A stretch of 64,000 nucleotides of DNA from a gamma proteobacterium symbiont of Ctena orbiculata (GTDB taxonomy: Bacteria; Pseudomonadota; Gammaproteobacteria; Chromatiales; Chromatiaceae), in NCBI GenBank assembly GCA_003058495.1, contig QBVC01000025.1, positions 62,001-126,000 of the forward strand, given 5' to 3'. The notes beneath the pieces are model-generated. The model was given only the letters and a program-made list of their open reading frames with translations, was not told the origin of the DNA and did not search any database. Position 1 is the stretch's first letter, and every line of letters begins with the position of its first letter. A program made the position numbers and the translations under genes. Below, one piece after another: positions 43,777 through 53,686 of the stretch.

Positions 43777-44493
43777 TTAGCCGAATGGTGATAGCAGTAC
43801 ATTTTCGTTCATTTTGCGAGCAATGGATTCCAATCCGGTTACTATTTCGTCACGTTCACTATAATCCCTCCCTTTCATGCTGATTGCTTTCAAAAGATGG
43901 ACCTTGACTCGGGTAGGGCGGACACGAAGAGAGCCGTAAGGCAGCGCATCACCGACCTTTTCGTAGAAAACCGGCACGATATGGCCCTGGGTATTCAGCG
44001 CCATCACCACCGGGCCCTTCTTGTAGGGCAGTATCTGGCGATCCGCGGACCTTCTACCTTCAATGGAGACATAGACATTGCCGCCGGCGGAGAGATAAGA
44101 CTCCATCCTTTTAACAGTGCGCAGGGCCTGCCTGGGCCACTGGCGAATGATGACGAAGCTGTGAATCATGATCATCCAGCCGTAAAAAGGCAGCAGCGCG
44201 AACTCAATGTTCGCGATCCCGATCAGTGGGCGGGGGAGGGACAAAATACCGACGGCGCCATCCAAAAGGCTGGTTTGATTGAGCAGGGTAAGGACGCAGT
44301 TTTTGTATTCGAAGTCAGGGCCGTTGGCGTCCTCCACTTCGATTTCCACGCCCAGGCTGCGCATAGCGAAGCCGTTATACCAGGCGGAAATGCCGGCGCC
44401 CCGTTTCAAGCTGAAGAGAGCGGTCGAACATGCCCAGATACTCACCGGAACGAGCAATAAGGCCAGAAAGAGTATTTTTAGAAAATAGGCCAT
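43777..44493 (-). CDS. PlsC-like acyltransferase with the catalytic His replaced
   Basis: Start taken at ATG 44493 (a GTG at 44535 is the alternative; numbering below is from GTG). One or two N-terminal helices are followed by the LPLAT fold. The first motif, normally NHxSxxD, reads NQTSLLD, so Gln87 stands where the catalytic His should be; Asp92 is kept. The second block IEGRRSADRQILPYKKG corresponds to EGTRS-FKKG. The protein may be an inactive or altered acyltransferase. It lies in a series of small envelope genes. Confidence 0.75.
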   Translation of the reverse strand: MAYFLKILFLALLLVPVSIWACSTALFSLKRGAGISAWYNGFAMRSLGVEIEVEDANGPDFEYKNCVLTLLNQTSLLDGAVGILSLPRPLIGIANIEFALLPFYGWMIMIHSFVIIRQWPRQALRTVKRMESYLSAGGNVYVSIEGRRSADRQILPYKKGPVVMALNTQGHIVPVFYEKVGDALPYGSLRVRPTRVKVHLLKAISMKGRDYSERDEIVTGLESIARKMNENVLLSPFG

Positions 44494-44681
44494 CGATGCC
44501 GGAAAACACGCAATAAGAGAAAAATTATTGAGCACTTGTTATCCATACAAGCCAAGATCTTTGGGTTCGTCAAGAGAGACGATGCATGCAGGCCGTCAAT
44601 AGTTACTCTTACGGACTGATTTTATGGGCTTTAGCGATACACTCATAGCAGTCGGCGTTATCCATCGGCCGATGTCTCAAA

Positions 44682-45149
44682 TCACTCGAAAGGTGTTTTG
44701 GACAGTTCCAAATCCCTAATCCATACCATGCCGGATCCTTCAACTGTAAGGTTGAGTTTTATGAGATCAGGGGTTTGTCCCGATTTCAGAAAGAAAGGGA
44801 CTTCGTATGAGGCCCAGTCGTTCGTCCCCTTCAGGGCATTCTGAACTCCTTTTGAAAAGAACTCGCCCCGGCCTGGTATCCGGCACCACATCTCGAGAAA
44901 ACATCTGCCCGCTATGTTATCGCTCTTCAAATCTGCTCTATAAGTCAACATGCAATTGTCAATATCAGCGGTTTCCACTTCAAACAATCTGACCGTCACA
45001 GATTCGCCGGCAGTGATTTGCCAACCGCCTTCATCCGAAGCGATCGCATCCCGCGAAATGGTGGGTTCCGATCCATCAAAACGTTTGATTACCTCCGGCG
45101 GACCGGCAGGTTTTGGTGGCGAAAACAGGTTTTTGATCCACTGCAGCAT
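44682..45149 (-). CDS. Small beta-sandwich-like protein of unknown function
   Basis: 155 residues; AGGAG lies close upstream of ATG 45149. No signal peptide, but a short hydrophobic start (LQWIKNLFSPP). The rest alternates strands (ITAGESVTVRLFEVE, CMLTYRADLK, ASYEVPFFLKSGQTP, VWIRDLELSK), a jelly-roll or carbohydrate-binding-like pattern. No family is assigned. Confidence 0.6.
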   Translation of the reverse strand: MLQWIKNLFSPPKPAGPPEVIKRFDGSEPTISRDAIASDEGGWQITAGESVTVRLFEVETADIDNCMLTYRADLKSDNIAGRCFLEMWCRIPGRGEFFSKGVQNALKGTNDWASYEVPFFLKSGQTPDLIKLNLTVEGSGMVWIRDLELSKTPFE

Positions 45150-45382
45150 AAGGCCCGACTCCTGTTTGATATAGACGACTATAAATGGGCATTCAGAGTG
45201 TCACTCACAGGCAGGTGGAAATACTTTTTTCCTTAGCATCATCCTGAAATGAGCTATTTTGTGCCTGATGGAAAGTTTAGGAGAAAACAGGCTGTGAATG
45301 AATGCTGGAACGGGAGAAGATTAGCGATATGGGATTTGCCAAACGATGCCCGCCAGCTGCGACGGGCATCATTGGGTTGCAT

Positions 45383-46432
45383 TTACTCTTTGGTTTCCAT
45401 GCCCTCTTCAGCCGGTTTTTCCATTTCGGCACTAGCGTCCGCAGCAGGGGATTCAGTATCAGTGGCCGGGGGGGCTTCGGCCGGTGCCGGGGCGTCCTGA
45501 TCGGCAGCCGGTGTTTCTTCCGCCGCGGGCGCCGGCTTGGCGTTCTTCTCGTTGAAGACCAGCGTGCTCGAGTCGCGCAGGCCCTGCATGTATTCGGAAA
45601 GCGCGGTCTGTTTCAGCTTGTTGACGATATTGAGCTTGACGCTCTCCAGCGTCGGCGCTTCGGTCTGGCGGGTGTCCTCCAGGAGAATGACATGCCAGCC
45701 GAACTGGGTCTGCACCGGTGCCGAGCTGTATTTACCCTTCTCCATGGTCTTCAGGGCGTCGCCGAAGGGCTTAACCATCTGCGCGGCGTCGAACCAGCCG
45801 AGGTCGCCTCCGTCCTTGCCGGTGGGTCCGGTTGAGTGCGCCTTGGCGAGTTCAGCGAAATCGGCGCCGCCATCGAGCTTTTCGATCAGCCCGGCCGCTT
45901 CCTGCTCCTCTTTCACCAGGATATGCCGGGCCTTGTACTCGGTGCCGGACTGTCCGGCGAACTGCTCGTCATAGGCCTTCTGGATCTCCTCGTCGGTCGG
46001 TTGATGGCTGTTGGCGAACTCCTGGATGGCGAGCTGGGTCAGCAGCTTGGCCTTCAACAGCTGGATCGAGGCCGAGACCTCCGGCCGGTTCTGCAGCCCT
46101 TTCTTCTCCGCATCCTGCGCCACGATAAAGATGTTGGCCAGCTCGTTGAGCACGCTCATCTGCATCTCGGGCGAGTTCTGCGCATCGGGGACGCTGCGCA
46201 TGCGATCCTGGAAGTAGAGACTGTACATGGTCCGGGTGATCGGCTCGCTGTTGACGGTGAGCAGTGTCTCGATATCCATTTCGGTGGAGGAGGGCTCGTT
46301 TACCGCGGGCACGGTAACCGAGCGTCCGCTCTCATCGGTGGCTGCGACAGGCGCCTGTTCCGTGGATTGGTTGCAGGCAGTCAGCAGCACCGCGCTGCAG
46401 ACCGCAGCTAATATGATCTTCTTTTTCATCAT
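45383..46432 (-). CDS. PpiC/parvulin-type peptidyl-prolyl isomerase lipoprotein
   Basis: 349 residues. A lipoprotein signal with lipobox LLTAC (Cys near 20) anchors it to a membrane. A SurA/PrsA-like helical N-domain (about 55-160) leads to a parvulin domain (about 165-265) with ARHILVK, GGDLGWF and FGWHVILLE. The last 75 residues are Pro/Ala/Glu-rich and disordered. It should help outer-membrane or periplasmic proteins fold. It follows yciB-yciI on the same strand. Confidence 0.92.
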   Translation of the reverse strand: MMKKKIILAAVCSAVLLTACNQSTEQAPVAATDESGRSVTVPAVNEPSSTEMDIETLLTVNSEPITRTMYSLYFQDRMRSVPDAQNSPEMQMSVLNELANIFIVAQDAEKKGLQNRPEVSASIQLLKAKLLTQLAIQEFANSHQPTDEEIQKAYDEQFAGQSGTEYKARHILVKEEQEAAGLIEKLDGGADFAELAKAHSTGPTGKDGGDLGWFDAAQMVKPFGDALKTMEKGKYSSAPVQTQFGWHVILLEDTRQTEAPTLESVKLNIVNKLKQTALSEYMQGLRDSSTLVFNEKNAKPAPAAEETPAADQDAPAPAEAPPATDTESPAADASAEMEKPAEEGMETKE

Positions 46433-46486
46433 TGAATACCTAGTTGTGATTGAATCGTTGATTGGGTTGGCAACTGCTACTGGTAA

Positions 46487-46789
46487 TCAGGCAGGCAGCA
46501 CTTTCTTAAACGGTTTGACCCTTACCCGGGCATAGACCCCCGCTTCGAGGTAGGGATCAGCGTCGGCCCACTCCTTGGCGCTCTCCAGGCTTTCGAACTC
46601 GGCGACGATGAGGCTGCCGGAGTAACCGGCCGGACCGGGATCGTCGCTGTCGATCATCGGGTGGGGACCGGCGAGTAAAAGGCGGCCTTGATCCTGCAGC
46701 TGTTTGAGTCTTGCCAGGTGTTTCTCGCGCGCCTTCAGACGCTGCTCGAGACTGTCATCCCGGTCCTCGGCGATTATTGCGTAGTACAC
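46487..46789 (-). CDS. yciI: YciI-family protein
   Basis: 100 residues, ferredoxin-like alpha/beta YCII fold: MYYAIIAED at the start, LLLAGPHP with the conserved His, and [16 protein letters not shown]. The enzyme role of the family is unresolved. It starts directly after the yciB stop, the usual gammaproteobacterial pair. Confidence 0.9.
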   Translation of the reverse strand: MYYAIIAEDRDDSLEQRLKAREKHLARLKQLQDQGRLLLAGPHPMIDSDDPGPAGYSGSLIVAEFESLESAKEWADADPYLEAGVYARVRVKPFKKVLPA

Positions 46790-47455
46790 TCAACCCCCCT
46801 CGGTTTCCAGTTCGTTATCGCGTATGTGACGCGCAAGGTAAAAGGCCTGCAGGACGACAAATCCCAGGGTCAGGCCCATCATGCCGAATAGTTTGAAATT
46901 GACCCAGCCCTCCTCCAGGGAGTGCGCGGCATTGCACATCTCGAGCTCGCTCCCCTTGAAGTGTTGACCGCAGTTGTCGAAATCGATCTGCTGCAGGCCG
47001 GTGAGCTCCATCAGCTGATGTTCGGCGACGAAGAAATCGTTGGCCACGTAGAGGTTGAGAAAGCCCAGCAGGATGAAGAAGAGGCTCCAGGTCAGATTGA
47101 GCCTTTTCCATATCGGCTCGGGTACCGAGATGCTGCTCTCCATCATGCGCTGCACCAGGGGCTTTTTGCCGATGAATTGGCTGGCGAGAAAGACCGCACC
47201 GAAAAGCCAGTTGATCACCGAGGGCTTCCACATGATGAAGGTGCGATCCTGGAGCAGGATAGTGAGGCCGCCGAACAGCACCAGGATGCCGAGTGTGATC
47301 AGGTGCATCTTCTCCACATGCCGCCTGCGCAGCCAGCCGTAGCCAACCTGAACCATCGACGAGACGATGGCCACGGCGGTGGCGACATAGATGTCGTAGA
47401 CCTTGTAGGCCACGAAAAAGAGAATCACGGGGAAGAAGTCGGCAAGAAATTTCAT
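46790..47455 (-). CDS. yciB: Inner-membrane septation protein A (YciB/IspZ)
   Basis: 221 residues from ATG 47455 (MKFLADFFPV, the family start). Five to six transmembrane helices; typical blocks are KMHLITLGILVLFGG and KPSVINWLFG. A hydrophilic insert of about 40 residues (VAEHQLMELTG to SLEEGWVNF) with two Cys makes it longer than the E. coli protein (179). YciB takes part in envelope integrity and division. Confidence 0.92.
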   Translation of the reverse strand: MKFLADFFPVILFFVAYKVYDIYVATAVAIVSSMVQVGYGWLRRRHVEKMHLITLGILVLFGGLTILLQDRTFIMWKPSVINWLFGAVFLASQFIGKKPLVQRMMESSISVPEPIWKRLNLTWSLFFILLGFLNLYVANDFFVAEHQLMELTGLQQIDFDNCGQHFKGSELEMCNAAHSLEEGWVNFKLFGMMGLTLGFVVLQAFYLARHIRDNELETEGG

Positions 47456-47657
47456 TATGGGATCAATATCTTGATAAATAGCTCCATACGGGCGACAGCA
47501 TGCATAGTACACCAACTCTCCGCCCTATATAGTGATCGTCTCTAAGGATCGACAGTTTGCGGCTGTTCTGAAACCGGTTCGACAGCAAGCCGCACTCTCT
47601 GACGATCGCGATTCAGGCAATCCCCGCCCGGGGGCTCTCCCCGGGTGCTGAAGCAAA

Positions 47658-48407
47658 CTAGTGCAATATTCTGGGCTGACTCCAAAGATTGTAATATTTT
47701 TCAACAACTTCCCTGACTTTTTGTGGATAGTTCAAGGCGTCCATCTGTTCCAAGCCTTCGCGAAAAAAATCGGGCGCCTGATCAGGAAGCAGTCGGCAAA
47801 GTCTCTTATAGGCCTGATCGATCAATTCCGGCTGATGGCTGCGGGTGGCGATTATAGCCTGATTCATCAGCAGGATGCTCCAGGGGTGGGCCCTGTCCGA
47901 GCGCTGCTGCTGCATCAGCGGTTCCATGGCCTCTATCAACTCAACCGACAGCTCATAGAGTTGCTGCAGTTGAGATGGTTCCCGAAACCTGTTCGCGAGG
48001 CGGGCAAGGGAGTTGATCACCGGCTCAAGGGTACGCAGTTCGCCCCTGTGGCGTACGATCCACAACGCCAGCGGGAGGGTGATGTCCTCCATCTCCTCGC
48101 TCTCCTGCGGCATCTCCAGGCCGGCGGCGACGGTGGAGAAGTCGGCCAGGAGCTGGATGCCGTAGTCACCGAGTTCGCTCAGCTCATCCAGTGATCCGTC
48201 GGTTGTGTCGCTGCCGGACTCGAGCTGTCCGACCAGTATTCCCATCAGTTCCATCAGCCGATGCATCGCCTGCTGCAGCGCCCAAGGCGAGCGGTCCGGA
48301 TCTTTGACGCCGGCCTTTTTTCCCGCCGATACCAGCGCCGGAGCGATGGCGTCGAAACGCTCTCCGATATAGGTGAGATCGAGAATGGGAAATAGCATGG
48401 GCGCCAT
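47658..48407 (-). CDS. Helical hypothetical protein
   Basis: 249 residues, nearly all helical, acidic in the centre (EESEEMEDITLP). The N-terminus MLFPILDLTYIGERFDAI and C-terminus VVEKYYNLWSQP are distinctive, but I cannot assign a family. TPR-like spacing (WSILLMNQAIIATRSHQPELIDQAYKR) is possible. Divergent from rnm. Confidence 0.65.
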   Translation of the reverse strand: MAPMLFPILDLTYIGERFDAIAPALVSAGKKAGVKDPDRSPWALQQAMHRLMELMGILVGQLESGSDTTDGSLDELSELGDYGIQLLADFSTVAAGLEMPQESEEMEDITLPLALWIVRHRGELRTLEPVINSLARLANRFREPSQLQQLYELSVELIEAMEPLMQQQRSDRAHPWSILLMNQAIIATRSHQPELIDQAYKRLCRLLPDQAPDFFREGLEQMDALNYPQKVREVVEKYYNLWSQPRILH

Positions 48408-48500
48408 TGTAACAGCCTGTTTTGCCGGCGTCCGGGGCAGTCCGGGGATTTTTTCGACAAGCCTATCGGTTTGACCCCACTATGGGTACAATCCGCCCCC

Positions 48501-49370
48501 ATGTTTTGCGTATACGACCTTCACAGCCACTCAACCGCCTCGGATGGGACCCTCAGTCCCGCTGAACTGGTTTACCGTGCGGCCGCTGCGGGGGTACGGG
48601 TTTTGGCATTGACGGATCACGATACCACCGCCGGTCACGAGGAGGCGATGGCGGCCGCCCTCGACTCTGGCCTGGTGTTGATTCCGGGGGTGGAGATCTC
48701 GGTGAGCTGGAGCGGCCAGACGGTGCATATCGTCGGCCTCAACGTGGATCGTGACAACCCCGCCCTACAGCAGGGATTGAGCGGGTTGAGGGCATTTCGC
48801 GATTGGCGCGCGCAAGAGATCGCGAGGCGACTCGGCAAGGCCGGCATCAATGATGCCTACGCAGGCGCGCTCGCCCTCTCCAACGGTACCCTGGTGAGCC
48901 GCACCCATTTTGCCCGCTACCTTGTCGAGCAGGGCGTGGTGAGCGATGAGCGCAAGGTCTTCAAACACTACCTGGTGAAGGGAAAGCCCGGATTCGTTCC
49001 CGGCCAATGGGCCGAACTGGCTCAGGCCCTGGAGTGGATCCATGGGGCGGGGGGCGTGGCGGTGGTGGCCCATCCCGCCCGTTATCGAATGACCCGGACG
49101 AAACTGCGGCGGCTGTTCGCCGAGTTTGCAGAACTCGAGGGCGAGGCGATCGAGGTGGTCTCCGGCAGCCACAACCGGGACGACTATTTCACCATGGCCA
49201 GGCATGCCCGGGATTTCGGCCTGCTGGCATCGGCGGGTTCCGATTTTCACTCCCCTGAGAATCCCTGGATCGAGCTGGGACGATTGCCGATGCTGCCCGA
49301 CAACTGCACACCCCTGTGGTCGAATTGGGTAATCGATAGCGATAGATCAGCGATCCGCAAGGCCGTCTAG
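48501..49370 (+). CDS. rnm: PHP-domain phosphoesterase, RNase AM/YciV
   Basis: 289 residues from ATG 48501. PHP metal motifs: DLHSHSTASDG, LTDHDT, PGVEIS, AHPAR and SGSDFHSP. E. coli YciV (Rnm) is a 5'-3' exoribonuclease that trims rRNA 5' ends and also dephosphorylates 3',5'-nucleoside bisphosphates. Gene order rnm-yciO-...-trpS-scpA-scpB-rluB supports this orthology. Confidence 0.92.
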   Translation: MFCVYDLHSHSTASDGTLSPAELVYRAAAAGVRVLALTDHDTTAGHEEAMAAALDSGLVLIPGVEISVSWSGQTVHIVGLNVDRDNPALQQGLSGLRAFRDWRAQEIARRLGKAGINDAYAGALALSNGTLVSRTHFARYLVEQGVVSDERKVFKHYLVKGKPGFVPGQWAELAQALEWIHGAGGVAVVAHPARYRMTRTKLRRLFAEFAELEGEAIEVVSGSHNRDDYFTMARHARDFGLLASAGSDFHSPENPWIELGRLPMLPDNCTPLWSNWVIDSDRSAIRKAV

Positions 49371-49387
49371 TCAGCCAGGCATACCCG

Positions 49388-50011
49388 ATGGCCCATTTCC
49401 TCCAGATACACCCGGACAATCCCCAGCCGCGCCTGATCAACCAGGCGGTGGAGATCATTCGCGAGGGCGGCCTGGTGATCTACCCCACCGACTCCAGCTA
49501 CGCCCTGGGGTGCCATATCGGCGACAAGGGGGCGATGGAGCGCATCCGGCGCATCCGCAAGGTGGACGAGTCCCATAACTTCACCCTGGTGTGCCGGGAC
49601 CTGACCGAGATCTCCAACTACGCCAAGATCGACAACCGCGACTACCGCCTGCTGAAGGCCTTGACCCCTGGCCCCTATACCTTCATCCACAAGGCCACCA
49701 AGCAGGTGCCCAGGCGGCTGATGCATCCCAGGCGGAAGACCATCGGCATCCGCGTGCCCGACAACGCCATCGTCAGCTCGCTGCTGGAGGAGCTGGGTGA
49801 ACCGATTATGAGCACCACCCTGATCATGCCGGGGGAGGATATGCCCCTCACCGATCCCTACGAGATGCGCGACCTGCTCGAGCATCAGGTCGATCTGATC
49901 ATCGACGGCGGCTACTGCGGTTTCGAGCCCACCACCGTGGTGGTGATGACCGAGGAGCTGCCCGAGGTGGTGCGGGCCGGGAAGGGCGATAGCTCGATGT
50001 TCGATGTATAA
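49388..50011 (+). CDS. yciO: YciO, YrdC/Sua5-family protein
   Basis: 207 residues, one YrdC-like domain: VIYPTDSSYALGC, RKVDESHNFTLVC, LTPGPYTFI and RKTIGIRVPDN. Related TsaC/Sua5 make threonylcarbamoyl-AMP for tRNA; YciO has a weaker or distinct role. It lies 17 bases after rnm. Confidence 0.94.
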   Translation: MAHFLQIHPDNPQPRLINQAVEIIREGGLVIYPTDSSYALGCHIGDKGAMERIRRIRKVDESHNFTLVCRDLTEISNYAKIDNRDYRLLKALTPGPYTFIHKATKQVPRRLMHPRRKTIGIRVPDNAIVSSLLEELGEPIMSTTLIMPGEDMPLTDPYEMRDLLEHQVDLIIDGGYCGFEPTTVVVMTEELPEVVRAGKGDSSMFDV

Positions 50012-50095
50012 TCAGCTGTTTTTAACACTTAAACGGAATGGCTGTCTCAACTCATTGAAGAAAAGACCATATCCACACTTTAGGACCTGTTTTCA

Positions 50096-50776
50096 ATGCA
50101 AGGGCTCAATCTGATTCAATTATTGGCTATTATGATGCTGCCTCTCATTTTCGCGATTACAGTGCATGAGGCAGCCCATGGTTGGATGGCCAAGCGCTTG
50201 GGTGACAACACCGCATATATGCTGGGAAGGGTGACTTTAAATCCGATTAAGCATATCGATCCTGTTGGAACCATTCTGGTGCCGCTAGGTGCTGTTATGT
50301 TGACAGGTTTTATTTTCGGCTGGGCCAAGCCGGTACCAGTCAACTGGAGCAATCTTCATCAACCAAAACGTGACATGGGATTAGTCGCCTTGGCCGGGCC
50401 AGGGGCAAATTTATTCATGGCGCTGATTTGGGCCATCCTCGTGTATGTCAGTGCGATGATTTTAGGGACCTTCACATGGCTTGCCTTACCCCTGTTGTAT
50501 ATGGGTATTTTCGGGGTTCTAATAAATACGGTACTGATGGTACTGAATCTTATGCCAATACCACCACTCGACGGGGGGCGTGTCGTTTATTCACTATTAC
50601 CTCCTAAACAGGCCCATGCCTATTCAATGTTAGAGAGGTATGGTCTCATAATTGTCATACTGTTACTGGTGACAGGGATATTAGGATTCGTCCTTAAGCC
50701 CCTGATATGCCTAACTATAAAGTTACTGCCCGCCAGTAATATAGTCCTCGAAATGATGCCGTTTACCTGTGGCTAG
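50096..50776 (+). CDS. M50-family site-2 protease, small SREBP-type
   Basis: 226 residues with about six transmembrane helices. The zinc motif is HEAAH (His24, Glu25, His28) and the third ligand is in MPIPPLDGGR. There is no PDZ domain, so it is not RseP. The family lies between yciO and trpS in many gammaproteobacteria. Its sequence is visibly AT-richer (about 42-45 % GC) than the flanking genes. Confidence 0.9.
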   Translation: MQGLNLIQLLAIMMLPLIFAITVHEAAHGWMAKRLGDNTAYMLGRVTLNPIKHIDPVGTILVPLGAVMLTGFIFGWAKPVPVNWSNLHQPKRDMGLVALAGPGANLFMALIWAILVYVSAMILGTFTWLALPLLYMGIFGVLINTVLMVLNLMPIPPLDGGRVVYSLLPPKQAHAYSMLERYGLIIVILLLVTGILGFVLKPLICLTIKLLPASNIVLEMMPFTCG

Positions 50777-50797
50777 CAGATCCTCAAGGAGTTAATT

Positions 50798-52015
50798 TTG
50801 AATCAGTCGCCAAGCTCATCCCGCGTGCTCTCCGGCATGCGCCCCACGGGTCGCCTGCATCTTGGCCACTACCACGGTGTGCTGAAGAACTGGGTTGAGC
50901 TGCAGCACCGGCACGAGTGTTTCTTCTTCGTCGCGGACTGGCACGCCCTGACCACCCACTACGACGACCCCGGCGTCATTCCCGAGAGCATCTGGGAGAT
51001 GGTCGTCGACTGGCTCGCCGCGGGGGTGGACAACGAGGCCGCCACCCTGTTCATCCAGTCCCTGGTGCCCGAGCATGCCGAACTCCATCTGCTGCTGTCG
51101 ATGATCACTCCCCTGGGATGGCTGGAGCGGGTCCCGAGCTACAAGGATCAGCAGGAGAAGCTGAAGGAGAAGGACCTGGCCACCTACGGCTTCCTCGGCT
51201 ATCCGCTGCTGCAGTCGGCGGATATCCTGATCTACCGCGCCGCCCAGGTGCCGGTGGGGGAGGACCAGGTGGCCCATGTGGAGCTGACCCGGGAGGTGGC
51301 CCGCCGCTTCAACCACATCTTCGGACGGGAGGCCGGGTTCGAGGAGCTGGCGGAACAGGCGCGCAAGAAGATGGGCAAGAAGGCGGCGAAGCAGTTCACC
51401 CAGCTGCAGCGGGCCTACCAGGAACAGGGCGATCCCGAGGCCCTGGAGAGCGGCCGCGGACTGCTGCAGGCGCAGCAGAACATCAATACCGAAGAGCGTG
51501 AACGCCTGCTGGGTTACCTGGAGGGCAGCGGGCGTATAATCCTCACCGAGCCCCAACCCTTGCTGACCAAGGCCTCCAAGATGCCCGGGCTCGACGGGCA
51601 GAAGATGTCCAAGTCCTATCAGAACACCATCTCGCTGCGCGAGAAACCCAAGGATGTGGAGGAGATGCTGAAGCGCATGCCCACCGATACCAATCGGGTC
51701 AGGCGCACCGACCCCGGCGACCCCCAGCGCTGCCCGGTGTGGCAGTTTCATCTGGTCTATTCCGATGACGACACCAGGCGCTGGGTCGAGGAGGGGTGCC
51801 GCTCCGCCGGCATCGGCTGTCTCGACTGCAAGGGACCGGTGATCGACGCGGTGCTCAACGAGCTGAAGCCGATGCAGATGCGGGCCGCCGAGTTCGAGGC
51901 CCAGCCCGACCTGGTGCGGCGCATCATCAAAGAGGGCTCCGAGCGCGCCCGCGAGGTGGCCCGCGAGACCATGCGGGAGGTTCGCCAGGCGATGTCCCTC
52001 GGGGGTTTCGAATAG
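50798..52015 (+). CDS. trpS: Tryptophanyl-tRNA synthetase
   Basis: 405 residues from TTG 50798 with AAGGAG upstream. The class I signatures are HLGH (for HIGH) in GRLHLGHYHG and KMSKS in GLDGQKMSKSY. It is longer than the 334-residue E. coli enzyme because of an insert (about 190-245; charged, KKMGKKAAKQF). Loads Trp onto tRNA-Trp. Confidence 0.95.
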   Translation: MNQSPSSSRVLSGMRPTGRLHLGHYHGVLKNWVELQHRHECFFFVADWHALTTHYDDPGVIPESIWEMVVDWLAAGVDNEAATLFIQSLVPEHAELHLLLSMITPLGWLERVPSYKDQQEKLKEKDLATYGFLGYPLLQSADILIYRAAQVPVGEDQVAHVELTREVARRFNHIFGREAGFEELAEQARKKMGKKAAKQFTQLQRAYQEQGDPEALESGRGLLQAQQNINTEERERLLGYLEGSGRIILTEPQPLLTKASKMPGLDGQKMSKSYQNTISLREKPKDVEEMLKRMPTDTNRVRRTDPGDPQRCPVWQFHLVYSDDDTRRWVEEGCRSAGIGCLDCKGPVIDAVLNELKPMQMRAAEFEAQPDLVRRIIKEGSERAREVARETMREVRQAMSLGGFE

Positions 52016-52032
52016 TGACTAGAGAGAGAGTG

Positions 52033-52854
52033 ATGGCAGAAGAGGTCGAACAACATCCCCACTACCATCCCGAGCAGGAGGAGATGCCCTTCGCCATGGT
52101 CATGGGGGAGCCGCTGGCGACGCCCCCCACCGATCTCTACATCCCCCCCGATGCCCTGGAGGTCTTTCTCGATGCCTTCGAGGGGCCGCTGGACCTGCTG
52201 CTCTATCTCATCCGGCGGCAGAATCTCGATATTCTCGATATCCCCATCTCCGATATCACCGACCAGTATGTGCAATACATCGAGATGATGAAGGATCTGC
52301 GCCTGGAGCTGGCGGCGGAGTATCTGGTGATGGCGGCGATGCTGGCGGAGATCAAGTCCCGCATGCTGCTGCCCAGGCCGAGCGCCGAGGAGGAGGAGGG
52401 TGAGGATCCCAGGGCCGAGCTGATCAGGCGCCTCCAGGAGTACGAGCGCTACAAGCAGGCCGCGGAGGATCTGGACGGACTGGAACAGATGCACCGGGAC
52501 ACCTTTCAGGGGCACGCGGAGCTGGTGGAGCGGCACGTGGAGAAGCGGGAGCCCGAGGTGGAACTGCGCGAGATTCTGCTGGCGCTGCAGGATGTCCTGG
52601 TGCGCGCGGATATGTTCTCCAGCCACCGGGTGGAGCGGGAGCCGCTCTCGGTGCGGGAACGGATGTCCCACGTCATGCACCTGGTAAACGGCAAGGACTT
52701 CATCCCGTTCGGGGAATTTTTTGATATCACCGAGGGTCGCCTCGGGGTGGTGGTGACCTTTCTCGCGATCCTCGAGCTGATGAAGGCCTCGCTGCTCGAA
52801 CTGGTCCAGACGGAAGACTTCGCCCCCATACACGTGAAAGCGAAAGCAGCCTGA
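52033..52854 (+). CDS. scpA: Segregation and condensation protein A
   Basis: 273 residues from ATG 52033 (GTG 52030 also possible). The kleisin N-domain FEGPLDLLLYLIRRQNLDI binds the SMC neck; the C-terminal winged helix (about 195-262) binds the SMC head. An N-terminal extension of about 45 residues precedes the core. Two bases before scpB. Confidence 0.95.
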   Translation: MAEEVEQHPHYHPEQEEMPFAMVMGEPLATPPTDLYIPPDALEVFLDAFEGPLDLLLYLIRRQNLDILDIPISDITDQYVQYIEMMKDLRLELAAEYLVMAAMLAEIKSRMLLPRPSAEEEEGEDPRAELIRRLQEYERYKQAAEDLDGLEQMHRDTFQGHAELVERHVEKREPEVELREILLALQDVLVRADMFSSHRVEREPLSVRERMSHVMHLVNGKDFIPFGEFFDITEGRLGVVVTFLAILELMKASLLELVQTEDFAPIHVKAKAA

Positions 52855-52855
52855 A

Positions 52856-53686
52856 ATGACAGAAGCGGACAGATTAAAACAGATAGTCGAGGCGGCGTTG
52901 CTGGCCGCGGGCCGGCCCCTCAATCTCGATCAGCTGCAGCAGCTCTTCCCCGAGCAGGAAGAGCCGGAGAAGAAGCAGCTGCGAGAGGTGCTGGCCGAGT
53001 TGACCGCCGATTACCAGGGCAGGGGGATCGAGGTCACCGAGGTCGGCAACGGTTTTCGCATCCAGGTACGGGCGGAGCTCTCGCCCTGGATCTCCAAGCT
53101 GTGGGCGGAGCGGCCGCCGAAATACTCCCGCGCCCTGCTGGAGACCCTGGCGCTGATCGCCTATCGGCAGCCGATAACCCGTGGCGAGATCGAGGATGTG
53201 CGCGGGGTGTCGGTGAGCACCAACATCATCAAGACCCTGACCGAGCGGGAGTGGGTTCGGGTGGTCGGCCATCGCGACGTGCCCGGCAAGCCGGCCCTCT
53301 ATGCCACCACCAGGGAGTTCCTCGACTATTTCAACCTGAAGAGCCTCAATGACCTGCCGACCCTGGCCGAGATCCGGGATCTCGAATCGATCAATCGGGA
53401 GCTCGAACTTGTCGATCCCGACAAGCGGCAGGAGGGGGAGTCCGAAGTGATTCCAGAGGAGGTTCCGGAGACAACGGCTGGCGATGCCGCGGATCATGAG
53501 GAGGGTCTCGAATCGGTCGGGGATGAGGACACGATCCCCCTCGTTGAACAGGGATCCGACGGGGACGAGACGGCAGATGGGCATGCCCCGGCAGACAGCG
53601 CAGAGAGCCTATCCGAGGAGCAGCCGCTTGACCCGGATGCCGTGGATCAGGCCCCAGCCAAACCCGCGGCCCATGAGCCAGAGTAG
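52856..53686 (+). CDS. scpB: Segregation and condensation protein B
   Basis: 276 residues. Two winged-helix domains (about 5-90 and 92-175; [34 protein letters not shown]) form the kleisin-binding partner of ScpA. An acidic disordered tail (about 195-276) follows. The stop overlaps rluB by 14 bases. Confidence 0.95.
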   Translation: MTEADRLKQIVEAALLAAGRPLNLDQLQQLFPEQEEPEKKQLREVLAELTADYQGRGIEVTEVGNGFRIQVRAELSPWISKLWAERPPKYSRALLETLALIAYRQPITRGEIEDVRGVSVSTNIIKTLTEREWVRVVGHRDVPGKPALYATTREFLDYFNLKSLNDLPTLAEIRDLESINRELELVDPDKRQEGESEVIPEEVPETTAGDAADHEEGLESVGDEDTIPLVEQGSDGDETADGHAPADSAESLSEEQPLDPDAVDQAPAKPAAHEPE

